Positions 8,341 through 16,459 are shown, numbered from the stretch's first letter. The stretch: DNA of 50,234 bases from Nitrospira sp. (GCA_021323395.1 JAJONL010000006.1:1-50234); one strand, 5' to 3'. The notes: generated by a model not told the origin, from the sequence alone. Program-made: numbers and translations.

Positions 8341-9318
8341 CTACCAGCGAATCAATGCGGAGGCCCAGGTTAAGCCCGCCCCGAATGCCCCCAACATCAC
8401 CAACTGCCCATCCCGCACCCGCCCGTCACGAGCCGCCTCGTCCAAGGCCAGCGGAATCGAGGCCGCGGACGTGTTGCCGTACCGGTCCATGTTCAGCACC
8501 ACTTTTTCAAGTGGAAGCCCGAGACGGTCCGCCACGGCCTTGATGATCCGCAGATTCGCCTGATGCGGAATATACAGATCCAGATCCTCGACCGTCAGAT
8601 GATGCGACGCGAGCGTCTCACGTGCCACCTCCTCGAGAGTCCGCACCGCCACCTTGAAGGTTTCATTGCCCTTCATCTTGATGTATTGTGATCGCTCGTT
8701 GAGCATCTCCTCAGAGGGAGGAATTCGCGTGCCGCCGCCCGGCACCACAATCAGATCTGAGAGACTCCCATCCGAATGCAGATGGGTGGACAAGATACCC
8801 TGTTCGCCCTCGAAGGCACTCACGACCGCTGCCCCGGCGCCGTCGCCAAAGAGAATACAGGTATTGCGATCCGTCCAATCGGTAATCGCCGACATGACTT
8901 CCGATCCCACCACCAACACATGGCGCATACCGGTTCTGACATAAGCATCAGCCACACCGAGCGCGTAGACGAAGCCACAGCAGGCGGCAGAGATATCACA
9001 GGCAGCGGCACGGGTCGCGCCCAGACGATGCTGGAGCAGACAGGCGGTCGAGGGGAGGGGCATGTCCCCCGTGCAGGTTGCCATGAGAATCAGATCGAGT
9101 TCCGCCGCCGACAGACCCGCCGCCTTCAAGGCTCGCTCCGCCGCGATCAGTCCGAGATCGGAACAGGCTTGGCCCTCGGCCGCAATGCGACGTTCGCTGA
9201 TACCGGTCCGTTCCCTGATCCAAACATCGGACGTCGCCACCAACCGCTCCAATTCGGCGTTGGTCATCACTCGTTCAGGCGCATAGGACCCGGTCCCGGT
9301 AATTCGCGCCCGTATCAC
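8341..9318 (-). CDS. fabH: 3-oxoacyl-ACP synthase III
   Basis: FabH starts fatty-acid synthesis by condensing acetyl-CoA (or a branched primer) with malonyl-ACP. The protein has 325 residues. The catalytic triad is visible: Cys in ISAACCGFVYA, His in YIPHQANLRI and Asn in YGNTSAASIP. The GTG start at 9318 overlaps the plsX stop (GTGA), so the two are probably translationally coupled. plsX-fabH is a widely conserved pair that links phospholipid and fatty-acid synthesis. Confidence 0.97.
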   Translation of the reverse strand: MIRARITGTGSYAPERVMTNAELERLVATSDVWIRERTGISERRIAAEGQACSDLGLIAAERALKAAGLSAAELDLILMATCTGDMPLPSTACLLQHRLGATRAAACDISAACCGFVYALGVADAYVRTGMRHVLVVGSEVMSAITDWTDRNTCILFGDGAGAAVVSAFEGEQGILSTHLHSDGSLSDLIVVPGGGTRIPPSEEMLNERSQYIKMKGNETFKVAVRTLEEVARETLASHHLTVEDLDLYIPHQANLRIIKAVADRLGLPLEKVVLNMDRYGNTSAASIPLALDEAARDGRVRDGQLVMLGAFGAGLTWASALIRW

Positions 9319-10346
9319 GCCTGCTTCCCTTCCGGTCGCTCCTCTTGGTGCCGTGCGAAACTTTCTTCAATATCCCGCTGGATCAATTCATCCAGCCTGG
9401 TCTCGGCCAGTCCCTTGGCCCGGCGAATGGCATTCTTGATCGCCTTGGCGGAGGAGCGGCCATGGCAGATGATGGTCGTGCCATTCACACCAAGCAGGGG
9501 AGCGCCGCCGAACTCGGCATAATCGATTTTTCGCTTCAGATTCAGCAACGGCCCTGCGATCAAGGGATAGGCTAACCGCCCAAGCCATGAACCAGAAATC
9601 TCTTTCATCAGCAGCTTCTTGATGACGTCGGCCACACCCTCGGAAATCTTCAACGCCACATTGCCGATAAACCCGTCACAAACCACCACATCCGCGCTGC
9701 CGCTATAGACTTCCCGGCCCTCGATGTTGCCGATGAAGTTGAGGGGACTGGACTTCAGCAGTTTAAAGGCTTCTTTCGTAACTTCATTGCCCTTCGTATC
9801 CTCTTCCCCGATGCTCAGAAGCCCCACGCGCGGATTGGGCTTGGCATAGAGGTGCTTGGCAAATTCATTGCCCATCAATGCGAACTGCTCCAGATGCTGC
9901 GCCGAACAATCGACGTTGGCGCCGACATCCAGCATGACAGCGCTTCCCGTCAGCGTAGGCAACATCGTGGCGATCGCCGGACGCTCCACTCCTTTGGTCA
10001 ATCCCAGCACGAAAAACGAGGCCACCATGCTCGCGCCGGTATTACCCGGGCTCACCACCGCATCGGCTTCGCCGGATTTCACGAGTTCCGTCGCCACCCA
10101 AATCGAAGAGTCCCGCTTTTTACGAGCCACCGACGCCGGCGACTCGTGCATCTCCACCACCTGCGGCGCATGGCGAATGCTGATACGCGCATCGGTACAG
10201 CGGAGCTTCCGACAGGCGGCGGTCAGCTCGTCTTCCTTCCCGACCAGGATGACGCCGACGCCGAGCTCCTGCGCGGCTTGCATCGCGCCTTCAATGACCG
10301 GGGCTGGTCCGTGGTCTCCGCCCATCGCATCGACGGCAATCTTCAT
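9315..10346 (-). CDS. plsX: Phosphate acyltransferase PlsX
   Basis: PlsX converts acyl-ACP to acyl-phosphate, the donor used by PlsY in phospholipid synthesis. The 343 residues begin with the diagnostic MKIAVDAMGGDHGP. Other conserved parts are PGNTGA and the C-terminal GGAPLLGVNG. It is the first gene of the fatty-acid block and is separated from rpmF upstream by about 150 bases. yceD-rpmF-plsX-fabH is a common bacterial order and is kept here. Confidence 0.97.
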   Translation of the reverse strand: MKIAVDAMGGDHGPAPVIEGAMQAAQELGVGVILVGKEDELTAACRKLRCTDARISIRHAPQVVEMHESPASVARKKRDSSIWVATELVKSGEADAVVSPGNTGASMVASFFVLGLTKGVERPAIATMLPTLTGSAVMLDVGANVDCSAQHLEQFALMGNEFAKHLYAKPNPRVGLLSIGEEDTKGNEVTKEAFKLLKSSPLNFIGNIEGREVYSGSADVVVCDGFIGNVALKISEGVADVIKKLLMKEISGSWLGRLAYPLIAGPLLNLKRKIDYAEFGGAPLLGVNGTTIICHGRSSAKAIKNAIRRAKGLAETRLDELIQRDIEESFARHQEERPEGKQA

Positions 10347-10497
10347 GGGCGGTTAGCGGTCCACGGATAGAGATGTGAAGAGTCGTGTAGAGACGCCTCG
10401 TCGGCGAAGGCCTGAACGGCCTCACGCGGCACATGGCGTCGGATCGTGATCACGGTGCACGATTGTATCCGAATCACGTCTGGAAAAGAATATGCAG

Positions 10498-10683
10498 TTA
10501 GGATTCTTCGACGACGATGACGGCCTTCCCCTTATAGGTCCCGCAATTCATGCAGGTATAGTGCGGGAGTTTCAATTCGTGGCACTGCGGGCAGAGCGAA
10601 AACCCCGGAGGAACCAGTCTGGTCTTGGCCGTTCGCCGCATGTCTCGCCGGGACCGTGAATGTTTGTGTTTTGGATTTGGCAT
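10498..10683 (-). CDS. rpmF: 50S ribosomal protein L32
   Basis: This 61-residue basic protein begins [17 protein letters not shown], typical of L32. It has a zinc ribbon (CPQC and CMNC, about 34-50), so it is the zinc-binding form of the large-subunit protein. The ATG at 10683 has AAGGAGT at good spacing. It lies between yceD and plsX as in many bacteria. Confidence 0.97.
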   Translation of the reverse strand: MPNPKHKHSRSRRDMRRTAKTRLVPPGFSLCPQCHELKLPHYTCMNCGTYKGKAVIVVEES

Positions 10684-10721
10684 GAAGACTCCTTCAACGG
10701 GCACATGACCCGGTTAACAGA

Positions 10722-11393
10722 CTATGCGTTTCCACTTTTCGACTGGCGCCCTCGCAGCACACGAAACGGGCTCGGCCCCGGTGCCGGTGGACAGGCACAG
10801 CCACGTTCGTTGAGATTTTGTCCGCATTGCGGACAGAGCCCGAGGCAGTCTTCTCGACACAAGGGCTGAATGGGAGCAGCCAAGATGATCTGTTCGCGCA
10901 CCATCGGGACGAGATCGAGGTGATCACCCTGATAAAGATACAACTCATCTTCCTCTTCGAGCTCGTCGACAGGTTTCACAGGCTGAGCAGATCGTTTGGG
11001 GCCTCTTCGGCCCTGTACCGCCGGTGGTTTGATGGTTTCCTCGGGCTGTCGCACGAACTCTGCGTACAGCGAGACAGCCAGGGCATCGGAAAATTCCGTG
11101 AGACAGCGCACACATTGTCGAATTGCCGTCCCCTCCAAAGTGCCGGTGACCGTAATCGGACCTGCCGGCTGGACAAGTTCCAAATTGATCGTGAGTGGTC
11201 CTTCAAACTTGTCTTCGGGCTCGTTCAAGCCAAGCTCCGGTCCGGTCGCCGCGCACGACAAAGAAAGCCCCTCGGGAGCAATATCCACGATCGCTGGGTT
11301 GAGGGTATCCATAGACAACATCATGGTGGAGGATACCGTCTCCAGATAGCGCGGGAGACAGCCCACTCCACCACTTGATTCCAGACTCACCAA
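10722..11393 (-). CDS. yceD: YceD/DUF177 family protein
   Basis: The protein has up to 223 residues. The C-terminal half carries the family hallmark of paired cysteines (CLGLCPQCGQNLN and CACP), preceded by the conserved CVRCL segment and an acidic stretch. Family members are encoded next to rpmF and influence 23S rRNA accumulation in some bacteria and chloroplasts. The rpmF neighbour, 38 bases downstream, fits this role. The start is unclear: TTG at 11393 or GTG at 11390 follow AGGA, while the ATGs near 11324 lack a good ribosome binding site. A proline-, lysine- and arginine-rich insert lies in the middle. Confidence 0.85.
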   Translation of the reverse strand: MVSLESSGGVGCLPRYLETVSSTMMLSMDTLNPAIVDIAPEGLSLSCAATGPELGLNEPEDKFEGPLTINLELVQPAGPITVTGTLEGTAIRQCVRCLTEFSDALAVSLYAEFVRQPEETIKPPAVQGRRGPKRSAQPVKPVDELEEEDELYLYQGDHLDLVPMVREQIILAAPIQPLCREDCLGLCPQCGQNLNERGCACPPAPGPSPFRVLRGRQSKSGNA

Positions 11394-11408
11394 ATCCTAC
11401 CCCTCGCC

Positions 11409-11666
11409 CTATCGCTCTTCGGCAAAACTAACCAGGGCGATCTGGCGCGCCCGCTTTACCGCCACGGTCAAGACGCGCTGGTGTTGCAGACAATTCCCGG
11501 AGATGCGCCTCGGCACAATGCGACCACGCTCCGTCAAAAAGTTGCGCAACAGACCGACATCTTTAAAATCGATCGGCGCCTTATCGACGCAAAACCGGCA
11601 GGGCTTGCGGCGTTGAAAAAACCGGCCGCCGCCGCCCCCGCCATTACCTCGTTCTCCTCGTTCCAT
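11409..11666 (-). CDS. rpsR: 30S ribosomal protein S18
   Basis: This 85-residue protein pairs with S6 on the small-subunit platform. The glycine-rich N-terminus (about 8-14) leads into [11 protein letters not shown] and the conserved [25 protein letters not shown] core. The ATG at 11666 has GGAGG six bases upstream. It is the third gene of rpsF-ssb-rpsR. The usual fourth gene, rplI (L9), is not here; yceD follows instead. Confidence 0.97.
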   Translation of the reverse strand: MERGERGNGGGGGGRFFQRRKPCRFCVDKAPIDFKDVGLLRNFLTERGRIVPRRISGNCLQHQRVLTVAVKRARQIALVSFAEER

Positions 11667-11681
11667 GTTCGCCTCCGTCTG

Positions 11682-12074
11682 CTACGACTGTTCGTCTTCG
11701 TATGAGGGTTCTTCGTGCAGGCCGCCGCTGTCACCCGCAGCCTCGCCCCGCTTCGGCAGGAAGGTCACGCCCTGCGCCACGACTTCATGCTTGCTGCGTT
11801 TCTGGCCGTCTTCCGTCTCCCAACGGCGTTGCTGAAGACGGCCATCGATGATCACCCCATTGCCCTTGCTCAGATACTGGCCGCAATGCTCCGCCTGTTT
11901 CCCGAACACGACGATGTCGATGAAGCAGACCTCTTCCTTGAGTTCTTCCGCCTGCTTGAAACGCCGACTCGTCGCCAACCCGAAACTGGCTACCGGCGTC
12001 CCGCTCGGCGTGTAGCGCAGCTCCGGATTGCGGGTCAGATTGCCGACCAGAATGACTTTATTGAACCCCGCCAA
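11682..12074 (-). CDS. ssb: Single-stranded DNA-binding protein
   Basis: This 130-residue OB-fold protein protects single-stranded DNA during replication and repair. Conserved pieces are FNKVILVGNLTRNPELRYTPSG, ASFGLA and FIDIVVFGKQAE. The C-terminus is acidic (EEPSYEDEQS) but lacks the strict DDDIPF tip that recruits partners in Escherichia coli. The best start is a TTG at 12074 (reading AGFNKV next) with AAGGAG six bases upstream. Both lie inside the last codons of rpsF, so the genes overlap by 17 bases and are probably translationally coupled. Confidence 0.95.
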   Translation of the reverse strand: MAGFNKVILVGNLTRNPELRYTPSGTPVASFGLATSRRFKQAEELKEEVCFIDIVVFGKQAEHCGQYLSKGNGVIIDGRLQQRRWETEDGQKRSKHEVVAQGVTFLPKRGEAAGDSGGLHEEPSYEDEQS

Positions 12075-12411
12075 CGGTCGCTCCTTGCGGTGCCGGCACC
12101 GGCGCACCTCGCGGTGGAGCGGGCTCTTGCTCCAACTTGACGGTCAGAAATTTAATGATCGAATCTTCGAGCCGGTAGGAACGCTCCAGCTCCGCGATCA
12201 CCGACCCCGGCCCTTGGAAATAGAAGTACACGTAGGTGCCTTTGCGCTCACGCTTGATCTCGTAGGCGAGTTTCTTGCGGCCCCAATTCTCAGCGCGCTC
12301 GAGCGTAGCCCCGTTCTTCGTCACGGTGCTTTTCATCTTTTCAATTAACGCGGTGGTTTCTTCGTCGGTCAACGACGGACGAATAATGAACAGGGACTCA
12401 TAGAGTTCCAT
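12058..12411 (-). CDS. rpsF: 30S ribosomal protein S6
   Basis: This 117-residue protein forms a complex with S18. The family start MELYESLFIIRPSLTDEE and the KLAYEIKRERKGTYVYFYF strand are clear. A proline- and alanine-rich tail of about 20 residues follows the conserved core. The ATG at 12411 has AGGAGG at 12417-12422. It is the first gene of the operon, with a promoter and a structured leader upstream. Confidence 0.97.
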   Translation of the reverse strand: MELYESLFIIRPSLTDEETTALIEKMKSTVTKNGATLERAENWGRKKLAYEIKRERKGTYVYFYFQGPGSVIAELERSYRLEDSIIKFLTVKLEQEPAPPRGAPVPAPQGATVGGVQ

Positions 12412-12484
12412 GCAGAATCCTCCTGGGCAACGGCCCCCATTCCTAGATGGGAGCGAGGTGTAGGTATGCCGGACAGGCCGGCAA
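12412..12484 (-). promoter_or_regulatory. Structured rpsF leader, candidate S6:S18 autoregulatory element
   Basis: Read on the minus strand, the 5' leader first forms a hairpin TGCCGG/CCGGCA (12468-12483). A second structure follows in which CTCC (about 12450) can pair with the GGAG of the ribosome binding site. It encloses two small stems: CCAT/ATGG, and GGGC/GCCC with CCG at the loop edge. Leaders of rpsF in many bacteria contain a hairpin with a conserved CCG that binds the S6:S18 complex and shuts down translation. The CCG placement and the masked ribosome binding site fit that, but I have not matched it to the consensus model. Confidence 0.45.
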
Positions 12485-12493
12485 TAAGTGGGA

Positions 12494-12523
12494 ACGCTAC
12501 CACAGGATTTTGTAATCTGTCAA
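12494..12523 (-). promoter_or_regulatory. Candidate sigma-70 promoter for rpsF-ssb-rpsR
   Basis: TTGACA (12518-12523) and TAGCGT (12494-12499) are 18 bases apart on the minus strand. The predicted start lies about 75 bases ahead of the rpsF ATG, leaving room for the structured leader. Confidence 0.55.
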
Positions 12524-12866
12524 TCATCCACGGTGCCATGACACTCGATTCTCGCGACCGTTCCATCGACTTCGAGGGGTCGATCCTCCACTACGCAGGC
12601 CAACGGACTCTCAGGTCATCGCTTCTGGGCGTTTCCCCCCAAACCATGACTCTTCCAACTCGACATAGACGAGACCTCCCTCTTCAGATGCCGACGGCAA
12701 GGCCACCTCTGCACCGAACGAATATGCGGTGAGCCTCGCGTGTAACCGTGACCCGAAGTCGAGCCTACTCCAGGATACCAGGTGGCCGGCCGAACAGACT
12801 GGCGTTCCTGCATCTATCTTCGGGCTATCGAATGCGATCGTGGGGACAGGACCTTCCGGCGGACGC
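12524..12866. other. Intergenic stretch with no convincing gene
   Basis: No RNA gene or clear regulatory site is seen between the rpsF promoter and the small membrane protein gene. A minus-strand frame ending at 12611 reads protein-like near its end (VYVELEESWFGGKRP). It has no usable start except TTG or GTG codons inside the 3' end of the neighbouring gene. It may be a gene remnant or chance. Confidence 0.4.
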
Positions 12867-13079
12867 TTACGGCTCGTTTCGAGCGGATGGATTGTAGAGA
12901 AGATACAACGCAAACCCACCGGCAACGGCGATACCTACACCCGCGAGTGCGCGTACCCCGAAACTCAACGGGCCAACGAAGACTTCCGCCAAACGCGGCA
13001 ACACCACCGTGGCGGCAATGACCAACGCCAAGGCGATCAAGTGAATGCGCAAGTAGATCGGCTCGCCGGGTTTTCGCAT
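12867..13079 (-). CDS. Small membrane protein, unknown function
   Basis: The 70-residue protein has two predicted membrane segments (about 10-30, IHLIALALVIAATVVLP, and about 40-62). A short basic N-terminus and a polar tail flank them. The start at ATG 13079 has no strong ribosome binding site. It lies 79 bases downstream of the dioxygenase gene on the same strand and could be co-transcribed with it. No family is recognised; the hydrophobic pattern is the main evidence that it is real. Confidence 0.55.
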   Translation of the reverse strand: MRKPGEPIYLRIHLIALALVIAATVVLPRLAEVFVGPLSFGVRALAGVGIAVAGGFALYLLYNPSARNEP

Positions 13080-13158
13080 CGGTCAGAATGAAGAATCGCC
13101 TGTTTGACTTATAGTGTCGTTATTCTACTGAAGAACAATTCGAAAGTCAGGACTCTGC

Positions 13159-14376
13159 TCAATCTTGAATCAATCGCTTGGTTTCATCGAGATGCTTGCT
13201 CAAGTAAGGCATGAACGGCGTGCCGCCCGTGCCGACGGCAACCGGATTGCTCGTATGGGATTGATGTTGCCGGAAAATATATCGCTCTGCATACCCAATG
13301 TGAATCTCACGAAATTGCGCGAGCAGGTCCACGCAGGCGCAGAACGCCTTCCATAGTTCAGGATTCCTTCTTTGTCGATCACGGGCATAGCCGTATACCA
13401 GCGGTCGCTGCTGCGCATCCACTCTCGCCTCCAGGGCGGTCACAAACGCGCGGTGGCGCGGCGGCATATAATCGCGCATCTCCTCCAGGTATTGCGTCAA
13501 CGGGTCATCGGCATGGGGCACGCCAAGCCCGGCATCCAGGGCCGGCACGATCGAGCTTTGCGAACCGGTTTCTCCGCGAAGCTGCTGCGGGCGTGCCTCG
13601 TAGGCTTCCACGCCTTCATAGACCAATCCTTCGGGCAACGCCGGATTGTTCTTCCAACCGTGGATGTACGGCCGCACACGATTGTAATAGACATAGGGAT
13701 CACAGCGTTCAGGCATGCGGAGGAGCGTCTCTCGCATGGCTTCTTGCGCGGTGGCAAGGGCGCGTAAACCTTGCAATACATCGTCTTCCCTATTGTGCTG
13801 CGCAGCATTCTGCGCCTGGACCAAACCTACTAAACCCGGCGCTGCTTTCGCCTCGATTTCAATATGCACGAGGACAAACCATTCTTCATCGAGACCACCG
13901 AGAAAATTCTGCAGCAGCACGATATTTCCTAACTCGACAGGCTTCTGCGGATCGAGCCGGCGCCAGTTATACAGCGCATAGGAGGCATAGGAAAGGACTG
14001 GCGGACGGCCAAGCTGTTGCGCGACCGTGTGCCAAGGCAAGGCCAGGCTCCCCGGCAGGCAGGTGGCGGGATGGTCGGGATCTTCCCACACATAGGCATG
14101 CCCGCAAAAAGACAGGGTACGCATCGCGCAACGATAGGCATCGAGTCCCCAGTCATCGGCCACCGCTCCCATGACCGCTTTGCGATCCTGAATAATCTGC
14201 CGGAATCGTCGAGCAGTGAGGAGTTTGGGAAGGTCCGCACCGAGTTGGTTGAGCACGGGCTCATCCGGAACGTCCTCCAGCGGATCAGCCGCGGGAAGGA
14301 ATCCGCGCTCGGCCGAAATATCAAATGCCGAATGCGAAAGAGACGAGAGGGGCTGCTGTTGGTGGGAAGGCGTCAT
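13159..14376 (-). CDS. Indoleamine 2,3-dioxygenase family heme protein
   Basis: This 405-residue protein aligns by eye with animal and bacterial indoleamine 2,3-dioxygenases, which open the indole ring of tryptophan to N-formylkynurenine using heme and O2. Shared blocks are FLPAADPLEDVP near the N-terminus, RPYIHGWKNNPAL with GLVYEG (the Arg of the substrate pocket), GSQSSI, LEEMRDYMPPRHRAF, and the C-terminal IHIGYAERYI with the proximal heme ligand His359. The GTGGTP motif (382-387) follows it. The ATG is preceded by GGGAG. No kynurenine-pathway gene is adjacent, so the substrate (tryptophan or a related indole) is an inference. It is divergent from the exported protein at 14766. Confidence 0.92.
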   Translation of the reverse strand: MTPSHQQQPLSSLSHSAFDISAERGFLPAADPLEDVPDEPVLNQLGADLPKLLTARRFRQIIQDRKAVMGAVADDWGLDAYRCAMRTLSFCGHAYVWEDPDHPATCLPGSLALPWHTVAQQLGRPPVLSYASYALYNWRRLDPQKPVELGNIVLLQNFLGGLDEEWFVLVHIEIEAKAAPGLVGLVQAQNAAQHNREDDVLQGLRALATAQEAMRETLLRMPERCDPYVYYNRVRPYIHGWKNNPALPEGLVYEGVEAYEARPQQLRGETGSQSSIVPALDAGLGVPHADDPLTQYLEEMRDYMPPRHRAFVTALEARVDAQQRPLVYGYARDRQRRNPELWKAFCACVDLLAQFREIHIGYAERYIFRQHQSHTSNPVAVGTGGTPFMPYLSKHLDETKRLIQD

Positions 14377-14765
14377 GGTATCTCCCGTGAATCGATCACC
14401 GATAATTCTTTTTTTACTGTACCACAGTGATCCCGTTCACCGCCGAGCCCATCCATAAAATTTGAGACGCGCGAATCCACGCAGTTCACCCAAGCGAATC
14501 CGTCCGTTCCTCATCGCCCAAACGGTGTAGATAAAATCACTCTCACCGGGAGTAGTAGGCAACTCATCCCACTCGTACAATCAATCCGTCCCGGCCATAT
14601 GTCGCGAAGAGACTCCGTCTATGATCCACCCATACTGTTCAGAAGCCAGATCACCACCGGTTCCGCCCTCGGCACGCAGTGAAAAATCACCTCTTGCAGA
14701 CCGAGAAAACCACTCAATGAATTGAGATATTCTGATTGAACCCAAGCTCCGAAAGGAGTGCGACC
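14377..14765. other. Divergent intergenic region
   Basis: About 390 bases separate the dioxygenase from the divergent exported protein. A small inverted repeat ACTGT-acc-ACAGT lies near 14414-14430 beside a T-run. Both genes have good ribosome binding sites, but no clear promoter or operator was found. No tRNA or other RNA gene is visible. Confidence 0.5.
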
Positions 14766-15275
14766 ATGAACTGGAACAGCCTACAACCCACCGTGCGACT
14801 GGTGCTGCCGGTGAGCTGCGCCCTCGTGCTCCTGTGCGGCGGAACGGCGCTGGCCGGCGAGACTTGGATCCACGATGTGTGGAACATGGTGATCTTTGAA
14901 AAAGCGAACTACCCCACCTCAGATTTTTCCCCCTACCTTCAGAAGCTCGACCGGATCAGGGCAGGCTTGGAACGGGACAATCAACAGGTCGCCAAGATGG
15001 AAACCGACCGCTTCCTGAAGATGTTGCTGGATCGACGGCACGGCATCAATGATGTGGCGGCAGACGAGATCTATAACTTCGTTTTAAGCGTCAGGCCGAA
15101 CGGGTCGAATGAATCGACCGCATTGAGTGCACCTATCGAGCTGGGAATCAACACTGAACGTCCCATCAGCGTCCCGGATTTCTCGGTGAACACGCCCTAT
15201 GAAGGAGGACCACTCTGCGGGTCAGGCGGCTGCGACTACTGGAGCAACGATGTGTTTGATCCAGGCGCTTCATAG
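14766..15275 (+). CDS. Exported protein of unknown function
   Basis: The protein has 169 residues. The N-terminus is a signal peptide (RLVLPVSCALVLLCGG, likely cut after ALAGE). The mature part starts WIHDVWNMVIFEKANYP, contains a charged helical middle (about 55-100) and ends with a Gly- and Cys-containing segment (CGSGGCDYW). The ATG at 14766 has AAGGAG seven bases upstream; an earlier ATG at 14736 would place extra residues before the signal peptide and lacks such a site. It is a single plus-strand gene. No family is recognised. Confidence 0.72.
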   Translation: MNWNSLQPTVRLVLPVSCALVLLCGGTALAGETWIHDVWNMVIFEKANYPTSDFSPYLQKLDRIRAGLERDNQQVAKMETDRFLKMLLDRRHGINDVAADEIYNFVLSVRPNGSNESTALSAPIELGINTERPISVPDFSVNTPYEGGPLCGSGGCDYWSNDVFDPGAS

Positions 15276-15326
15276 CAGACGCGCCTCACTGGAAATTAGC
15301 ATCTCCGCTTCCCGAGAGAAAAAACG

Positions 15327-15356
15327 GGTGGCCCCCAGTCTGCCACAGGGGCCACC
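15327..15356 (-). terminator. Intrinsic terminator on the minus strand
   Basis: GGTGGCCCC and GGGGCCACC form a perfect 9-bp stem with a 12-base loop. On the minus strand it is followed by CG and six T residues, a textbook factor-independent terminator for transcripts coming from pth. It also lies 52 bases after the stop of the plus-strand exported protein, where the T-run is weak, so it may act in both directions. Confidence 0.75.
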
Positions 15357-15863
15357 AGACTTCGATTTTGCCAATCTGGCTCTTCACCTACAAGACCGTC
15401 GAGATTTTCTTTCGTTACAACAGAACGATCGGCCCATTCTCGGCAACCAAATCCCGGCGTCTCTCTATCAGAGCGCACTCAAATGCGCTGTCGTATACCA
15501 CTGCCCTACTGAACAGACCGCCGAAAACTTATTGATGCCGTTGAGAAGCATCATCACAATATTGCAAGCCTTGAGTCCGCCGTCGTGCAATCAGCGGGGG
15601 CTGGCGGAGTGTTGAATAGCCTGCCGGTCTCGCTTCGCTATACTCTGAACGGCTTAGACTTTTTGGCCGCTCATGAAGAACGCTACTATCCCACTGTTGG
15701 CTCTGACGATTGGGGCTTAAATCCTTTCGCGCTTATCGAGCAGGTCTTTAAGGATCTGGGTGCGCAGCTAAGTAAGCACAGTGCGATCATATCAGCAGCG
15801 GATATATCCTTCGAAACAACTACTGGAAGAGGGGGCCACACTGTACGCTCTAGATGGAAAAGA
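15357..15863. other. 507-base stretch with only fragmentary reading frames
   Basis: This lies between pth and the terminator. A plus-strand frame (about 15513-15947) is protein-like in its middle (VSLRYTLNGLDFLAAHEERYYP, reading about 15625-15690), but it runs into the antisense of pth and has no good start. The frame before it ends in a stop near 15615. The pattern suggests an eroded gene or chance. On the minus strand it would be an unusually long 3' untranslated region of the prs-rplY-pth transcript. Confidence 0.35.
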
Positions 15864-16454
15864 CTATATCGGCGGCTCCTCTCCCTCGATCTTGTCCCGC
15901 ACATTGAACTGATTCATGGCCGTGGCGAGATCGCGATTCAGCAGTAGTTCGAGGGCATCGACCGCTCGTTCGAGGCAGGGTTCATAGACCGCCCTCTCAT
16001 CCGGCGAGACGCGCTCCAACACATAGTCTGCGGAATCTTGTCTGGGGGCCGGTCGACCGATGCCGATCTTGAGGCGCACGAACTGCGGAGTTCCCAAGGC
16101 GTCGATCACTGATTTGATGCCGTTGTGACCTCCGCTTCCACCATTTTGTCTGATCCGCAAACGACCTGGCTCTAGATCCAGATCGTCGTGCACCACCACC
16201 AGTTCTTCGGGAGTCAGGCCGAGTTCGCGAAGGAGACCCTTGAGGGGGGGACCACTGAGATTCATCCAGTCGAGGGCACAGGCGAGTTCAACGGGTTTGG
16301 AACCGGCGCGACCCGAGCCTCGCTGGGCCGCGCCCTTCCTCGTGAGCCGTACCGACCAACGCGCCGCGGCCCGTTCAATCACCCAACAGCCGATATTGTG
16401 CCGCGTATCGGCATATTCGGCTCCCGGATTGCCCAATCCGATGAGAAGGCGCAA
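15864..16454 (-). CDS. pth: Peptidyl-tRNA hydrolase
   Basis: This 196-residue enzyme releases tRNA from peptidyl-tRNA that has fallen off ribosomes. The signature LIGLGNPGAEYADTRHNIG carries catalytic His19, WMNLSG follows, and VVVHDDLDL gives the catalytic Asp. GGSGGHNGIKS completes the site. The start is most likely the TTG at 16454, five bases after rplY stops, since family members begin at this point. The ribosome binding site is weak, so translation may depend on rplY. Confidence 0.95.
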   Translation of the reverse strand: MRLLIGLGNPGAEYADTRHNIGCWVIERAAARWSVRLTRKGAAQRGSGRAGSKPVELACALDWMNLSGPPLKGLLRELGLTPEELVVVHDDLDLEPGRLRIRQNGGSGGHNGIKSVIDALGTPQFVRLKIGIGRPAPRQDSADYVLERVSPDERAVYEPCLERAVDALELLLNRDLATAMNQFNVRDKIEGEEPPI

Positions 16455-16459
16455 CGCGA

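Noticed and set aside
10441-10472. Palindrome CGTGATCACG and adjoining hairpin before plsX
   Set aside because: A short self-complementary stretch without T-run, repeats or promoter context; too common by chance to annotate.
12611-12925. 104-residue minus-strand reading frame
   Set aside because: Part of it looks protein-like, but the only starts are TTG or GTG codons inside the neighbouring small membrane protein gene, with no ribosome binding site and no recognisable family.
15513-15947. Plus-strand reading frame overlapping the end of pth
   Set aside because: It runs antisense into pth and has no good start, so it is listed only as a possible remnant in the intergenic entry.
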